Below are positions 1 through 6,100 of a stretch of 6,450 nucleotides of DNA, one piece after another; the stretch's first letter is position 1, and each line of letters opens with the position of its first letter. The translations under genes and the position numbers were made by a program. The notes under the pieces are model-generated. The model worked only from the letters and a program-made list of their open reading frames with translations. It was not told where the DNA came from and ran no database searches. The DNA is from Thermoplasmata archaeon (GTDB taxonomy: Archaea; Thermoplasmatota; Thermoplasmata; JAGHBH01). The stretch is from contig DAOVJP010000079.1 of the NCBI GenBank assembly GCA_030673205.1, positions 1 to 6,450 of the forward strand. The letters are read 5' to 3'.

Positions 1-197
1 GCCGAACCAACGGACTCACCAACGGACTCACAAATGGACTAGGCCGAACCAACGGACTCACCAACGGACTCACAAATGGACTAGGCCGAACCAACGGACT
101 CACCAACGGGCTGACAAACGGACTAGGCCGAACCAACGGACTCACCAACGGGCTGACAAACGGACTAGGCCGAACCAACGGACTCACAAATGGGCTG
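1..197 (+). repeat. 42-bp in-frame tandem repeat encoding RTNGLTNGLTNGLG
   Basis: Units begin at 1, 43, 85, 127 and 169, with an exact 42-bp period. Units 1-4 are complete and unit 5 decays into a TNGLVNGNG-type sequence. Each unit holds three 12-bp TNGL sub-repeats plus a Gly-Arg joint. Units 1 and 2 are identical in nucleotides, and so are units 3 and 4. The two pairs differ at three positions (GGA/GGG, CTC/CTG, AAT/AAC), all synonymous. The array reaches the left edge, so its full copy number is unknown. Degenerate copies (ITNGL, MTNGNGLTNGL) continue to about nt 281. It lies on the N-terminal side of the membrane helix, so it is predicted to be cytoplasmic or part of a cleaved leader. Confidence 0.95.
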
Positions 198-3100
198 GTG
201 AATGGAAATGGGATCACCAACGGCCTTCGAGCCATCAGAGGAGGGATGACCAATGGCAATGGCTTGACGAACGGACTCCGCCCATTGAGACCCATGGCAC
301 TGAGAAAGAACCTGTGGAAGGTGGCGTTGATCCCTGCGGTAACCACTATGCTGCTGTTGACCGTTGTATTTGCCAATGTGGCTTATTTCCCCCCTATGGA
401 GGGCATATCGATAGATGGGGATTTCAGCGACTGGGATGGGATCCCCCAAGCAGAAACATCCACAAATCAGGCTCCTGGGTTCAACCCCAATGTAGACATA
501 ACATCGACAGCAGTTCAATCATCAGGCAGCTGGATGCGATTCTTCATAAAGGTATCTGGCAACATATTGATGGGAGAACCTTCGGGACGATCGGATAATT
601 TCCATATCTTCATCGATAGCGATGGGAGCAACATGACGGGATATGCTATCCTGGGAATAGGGGCGGACAGAATGATCTCCATCTACGGCATGGATGGCGC
701 TCCTCGTCGATCTACACTCTACACTTACAACGATCCCATCTACAACGATATGCCCGGATGGATGGTCAGGGGGGCTGTGAAGAGCGCTTCGATAGGCGAT
801 TCCCTGGAGGTAGAGGTTTCGAAAGGCCTCCTTGGCATCACTGATTCCTCTGTCGTTCTGTTCCACTCCATATCCGGAGATGGCTGGGAGGACTTCTCGG
901 ACGGTGCTACCCCGGCATCTCAGCCATTCCTATGGGCTAGCTTCCAACCCGCCGCCTCCCCCGTGTGCTCTGAGGCATCCAATATGTTTGGGACTATCAT
1001 ATTGCGTGCTGGCTCGACGAACATAACGATGGAGAGCATTGCATTTACACAACTGGGCTCTTCCACGAACACAGGCCAGGCCACTCTTGAGTGGGCAGGG
1101 CAGAGTGTTTCCGCCGGAGTATCCAATGGCCTCACGACCTTTCTCTTCCCGCAGGGTCTGACCATCACACAACAAGAGAATCTATCTCTGGTCATTCGGG
1201 CTTCCCCGGGGACGGGGGATGATGGGAGGACACTAGGTTTCACCATAGGCTCGGCCTTGAACATAGTCGTGAATCATGGAATTGTGAGCCTACGGCATCT
1301 ACAGCCAGCCCCCGGAACGGATAGGATGGGATATGTGCGTTCCGCGCCTTCCAGCATCATCATAGACGGTGCCTTCGAAGACTGGAAAGGACATTATAAG
1401 AGAGGAGATGATGTGGGCGATGGAACAGGCCAGCAGGCCTTGGACATCACCTCCTTCTCCCTGGTGACTGAAGAGGGCCAGGCAAAGGTCTATGTCAGCA
1501 CGGGCGGCGAGATGCTAACGGGAACACTGGTCGCCTTCTCGGACAGGCCCGATCTGAAGAAGGACGGAGGAGATGGAGGAGACGGAGGGGGGGGTAGCGC
1601 AGACACCAATGGAACCCCCATCTACGACAGCGACCGGGACGGCATACCGGACAACATCGACACCTATCCGAGCGATTACGACAACGACGGCATACCCGAC
1701 CTCCAAGATATGGACGATGACGGCGACGGCATACCGGACGGCCAGGATCTCTGGCTTGGGAGCTTCTATTTGGGGAGTGTCACCAAACGGATACCGCCAG
1801 GTATGGATTACCTCTATGCCTACTTCGACATAGATAACAGCACGGACACCGGTTTTCATCTCAACTACGGGAGCGGCATGGGTGTCGAATACAGGCTTGT
1901 TGTCTCAGGAAGAGAGGGGCGCGTGCTCTCCAGCATATTGGAGGAATACACAGAGGGCGGGTGGGAGGAGAGGATGGAGGTCGCGGCGGAGGCGGGCGCA
2001 AGGGAAATGGAAGCCAGCCTCGGTCTTACAGATATTGGCGATCCCTCCGACCTACGGGTTTTCATAATGAGCACCTCCTGGGAAGGAGGAGAGGACAGCA
2101 CCTCCAAACTGGCCGCGTTAATAGGCCGGGGGGCGAGAAGCAATGAGCAACCGACCATCCCCTGGTACACTGATGCCAACGATCAACAGGACGATACCTC
2201 CATCCCCAGCTTCCAGGAGATCGATCCCACAGAAGGAGCCACCCGCGGCCAGGACCTCGGCGTGGTGGCGGACGGGAACGGTACCACGGCAGGAAACGAC
2301 TTCGGCTGGAACATATCGTGGGCCGGAGATGTGGACAACGACGGATATGATGATATCATAGTTGGGGCGCCAGGTAACAACAGCGACAAAGGCACGGCCT
2401 ACATATTCCTCGGCTGGAGCGGCATAGACCTGGGAGATCTGGATGCCAGCAAGGCGAACGTTACCATCGACGGCACCGCAACAAGCGGCCACTTCGGATG
2501 GGATGTGAGCAATGCTGGCGATGTGAACGGCGATGGGTATGATGATGTTGTCATAGGCGAGCCAGATAATGGCACAGGGGCGGCGTACATCTTCTATTGC
2601 TGGGACATAACCCATGGAACGACATACGCCTACGATACGGGAGATATGAACGAGACCTTTTCCAAGGGAGAGAGCGGGGACAAATTCGGAGCATCGGTAT
2701 CCGGTGTCGGAGATCTTGATGGAAACGGATATGATGATGTTGTCATAGGCGCTCCATTGAACGATTCCCTCAACAATGATCTTGTTAATGCCGGGGCAGC
2801 ATATGTCGTGTTCGGACAATCTAGCTCGACAGCATATACTAATGTGACCTCTAACACAGACACCCTGGGAACTACAACGAACTTTGCCAATGCGCAGGAT
2901 GCAGATGATTCGAGCGCATATGCTACGCTTGCGGAAGAGGATAAGGGAGGTAGTGGGACACGATATGCCACAGGTTCCTCCACGGACAGCTTTGCAGATC
3001 CGGCTAATGTGGAAGGGGGCCCGAATAACTTATATTCTACTATCTCAGGGGGAGCAGATGGCAATTATGTCTCTGGTTCTGGCTACGACAACATCGGAAC

Positions 3101-6100
3101 CGGCGCCATTACGCAGGTGGTGATCAAAATGGAGTACAGCGTAAGCTCTGCATCATCCAGCGATGAGATCGAACTAGACTACTTGATCTCCGGCACCCCC
3201 GGGGCAACAAGCTATGGATACTTCGCGCCAACTGCGACAAGCGATACAGAGATCACAGTAGATGTCACATCAGATAGAAGCTGGACCTGGGCAGACATCG
3301 GGAATCTGGCAGTGAGGTGCATCTATAACCGAGAGGGGGGGCCGGATTCTTGGACAATAAGCATTGACGCTCTTTACATTACCATTGTCGCCGGTGCAAA
3401 TTACAAGATGGACATAGAATTCACCACTATTAACATCCCATCGGGCACACCATACAAGCTGGACATCAACTATCAAGCCAACGGAGAGCAGTTCGATGTC
3501 ATGGTATACAACACGAGCAGCAGTGGATGGGATGACATGGGCGATCTGACATCCGCAACGATGACCACCTCCACCATCGACCTCTATTCCAACCAATACA
3601 ACGGCGGCGAAGTACGGGTGAGGTATGTGGGGAAGACCGAGTCTTCAGACACTTCTTCAAGCACCTTATATGTAGAGTATCACAGAATAATTTCCTATCC
3701 TAGTGTCGACATAGGCGTCTCTCTCTTCGGCGAGCGAGCGGGAGATATGTTCGGCACGTCTGTGGCAGGAGCAGGCGATACCGATGGAGACAACAAGGAT
3801 GACTTCATCGTTGGCGCACCGGGGCATGATGGATTACTTGGATCCCGCTCGGGAAGCGGAGCAACATACCTATACAAAGGTAGATCGAACTGGGACAGCA
3901 CCCGAACGGTATACTTCCGCCCCCCCATGGATGGTGGAACAGTCAATGATGTGTACATAGCCAGCGGGACAAATGTGGCGGGTTCGAACAATAATGGCGG
4001 AACACTCATGTGGGTAGGATACTACAATAGCGTAGATTATGGGATAGAGCGGGGTCTGATAAGTTTCGCGGATGTAACAACCATACACAATGATGCAAGC
4101 GTAGTATCTGGCCTTTTGAACTTGTATTGTGAAGGAGGAACCACTTCGGGCGACATGGACGCCTACGCCCATAGGATCACAGCTTCATGGTCTGAATCCA
4201 CCGCCACGTGGAATAGCATGAACACAAACCTTGATTCCACGATCTTGGATACTGAAGTTGTTACCGCCATTGCGGGTTGGCATGATTGGAATATCTCCGG
4301 ACTTGTAGAGGATTGGATAGACGGAACATACAGCAACTATGGCGTCATGCTTAATGCAAGCAGTAGCGTAGAGGGAGGAGGCTCTGGCAACATAGATAGG
4401 GCTTTTACCATGATGTCACCAACTCTGCAGAAAGAAACCGCTCCTTATCTAAAGGTCATCTATACCGTTCCGCGTCCTTTATACGACGATAAATATGTTG
4501 GAGAGACAGCCTCTGATCTATTCGGGTTCTCCATTGGCGGATGTGCCTTTGTTGGAATGAGCACTTCGGACATGGTTGTCGGTGCACCTGGCTATGATGG
4601 CAGCGGAAGCGATACTGGACGTGCTTATGTGTACAACGAGGCGAATTCCACGTGCCTGGAGGAAGCGAATGAACCTCTAGACTCCATATCTATCATCGCA
4701 ACGAATTCCTTTACGAGCGGGTACATCGCCCTTGTTGACACGGGGCGCTTGATGGCGCAATCCTTCACCGTATCCGAATCGGGCATAATCCCCTTCCTAC
4801 TTATCGCAGCGCGCGATTATGGAACGGACAGCACCAATGGTCTAGATGTAGCAATTTATACTGATAGCGGAGGGATCCCGGGGACAAGGATATCTTCGAT
4901 CGAGAACTATGACTTCCCATCCGGCATCAGTACGCATATGTTCGTATTCTCTCAGTCAGCATTCGTAGAAGCCGGAACATATTGGATACATTGTTCGAAC
5001 ATCGATTCGTCTGGGAACGGATACGCCATGTTCATTCTAAATAATAATCCTTATGCTGGCGGGGCCGCATATTACAATTCTGGAGCGGGATGGAATTTGC
5101 AGGGAGCCGGCACACCTGCAACCTCAACAGACTTTTATATGGCCATATACGAACTGAGATCTTACCCCACTGATACCGCCAACAAGGTAGCCCAATCGTT
5201 CAAACTGGATTCAACCCAATGTATTTTTGAGATAGCAGTATATGCTCGAGATTTAGGCACCACCAATTCTGCATCGATGACGATCTCCATCCAAGCAGAC
5301 TCCGCTGGGGCTCCAGACGGCACAGACATCATATCCGCGACCGTGGATTTCTCCGAGTCAAGCTTCGAATGGAAAAGCGCCACATTCACCAGCGCCTCCA
5401 GACTTACAAAGGATACGACATACTGGATAGTTCTCACCAACACAGATAATGAATTCATGGGATATGCCATCCAATATGCCTGGCGAGACAACCCCTATTC
5501 GGATGGTGCGATGTACGTCAACCCAAGTACTTGGAATGCCGTGACCGACAAAGACCTCGCCTTCCTCCTGATCACTGGCCCAGATATTCGGATAACAGGA
5601 GAAGCCACCGGCGACCAGTTCGGCTACTCCGTCTCCTCCGCAGGCGATTTCAGCAACGATGGGAACGATGACATTATCATAGGCGCGCCATACAACGATA
5701 ACGGCACCGGCTCGGACGGAGGCGCTGTCTACATCTTCAACGGCACCGACGGATCGTGGAGCTATCCCTCCACCACCTATGCCTGGCACGCCAACTACAC
5801 CAACTACAGCTCTGTCTCCGGGGAGAACCGAGGATGGAGCGTTGGAGCCGGGCACGGGGTGAAATATACGGACAAGAACTGCACACTGGCAGGAGCACCT
5901 AGCAACGATACGCCGGGGGCCGATGCGGGCGCTGCCTATGTGCTTTGCTGCATCGTCGTGCCTCCCAGCGGCATTTCCACGTTCTCAAGCGTCCTCATAC
6001 CTCTGGTGGCCCTGCTCATCTTCTACCATGTGAACAGCGGAGGCAAGATCCCGATATGGGACTGGCGGAAGAGGAAGAGGCGCGGGGAGATGAAGAAGAG

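Noticed and set aside
1..197. CRISPR-like array
   Set aside because: The 42-bp units are directly adjacent with no unique spacers, keep one reading frame and encode a regular peptide that continues into the protein.
198..200. GTG as the true start of the large gene
   Set aside because: The same frame and same peptide motif continue upstream to the window edge, and no ribosome site or promoter precedes it.
237..248. Shine-Dalgarno-like AGAGGAGGG directly before ATG at 246
   Set aside because: The GGAGG core is only one base from the ATG, too close for use, and the bases are explained as Arg-Gly-Gly codons within the repeat-derived linker.
1587..1594. Frameshift or pseudogene at the G8 run
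   Set aside because: The frame is intact on both sides and recognisable domains continue downstream to the C-terminal anchor.
1626..1748. Dockerin domain
   Set aside because: The acidic DGIPD loops are spaced as type-3 thrombospondin repeats, without the paired helices of a dockerin, and no cohesin-type partner is visible.
2118..2819. 233-codon antisense open frame opposite FG-GAP blades 1-3
   Set aside because: It mirrors the repeated Asp/Gly/Ile-rich blades (recurring YDNIIISV-like phrases complement the D-G-Y-D-D codons), so it is a by-product of codon use on the plus strand.
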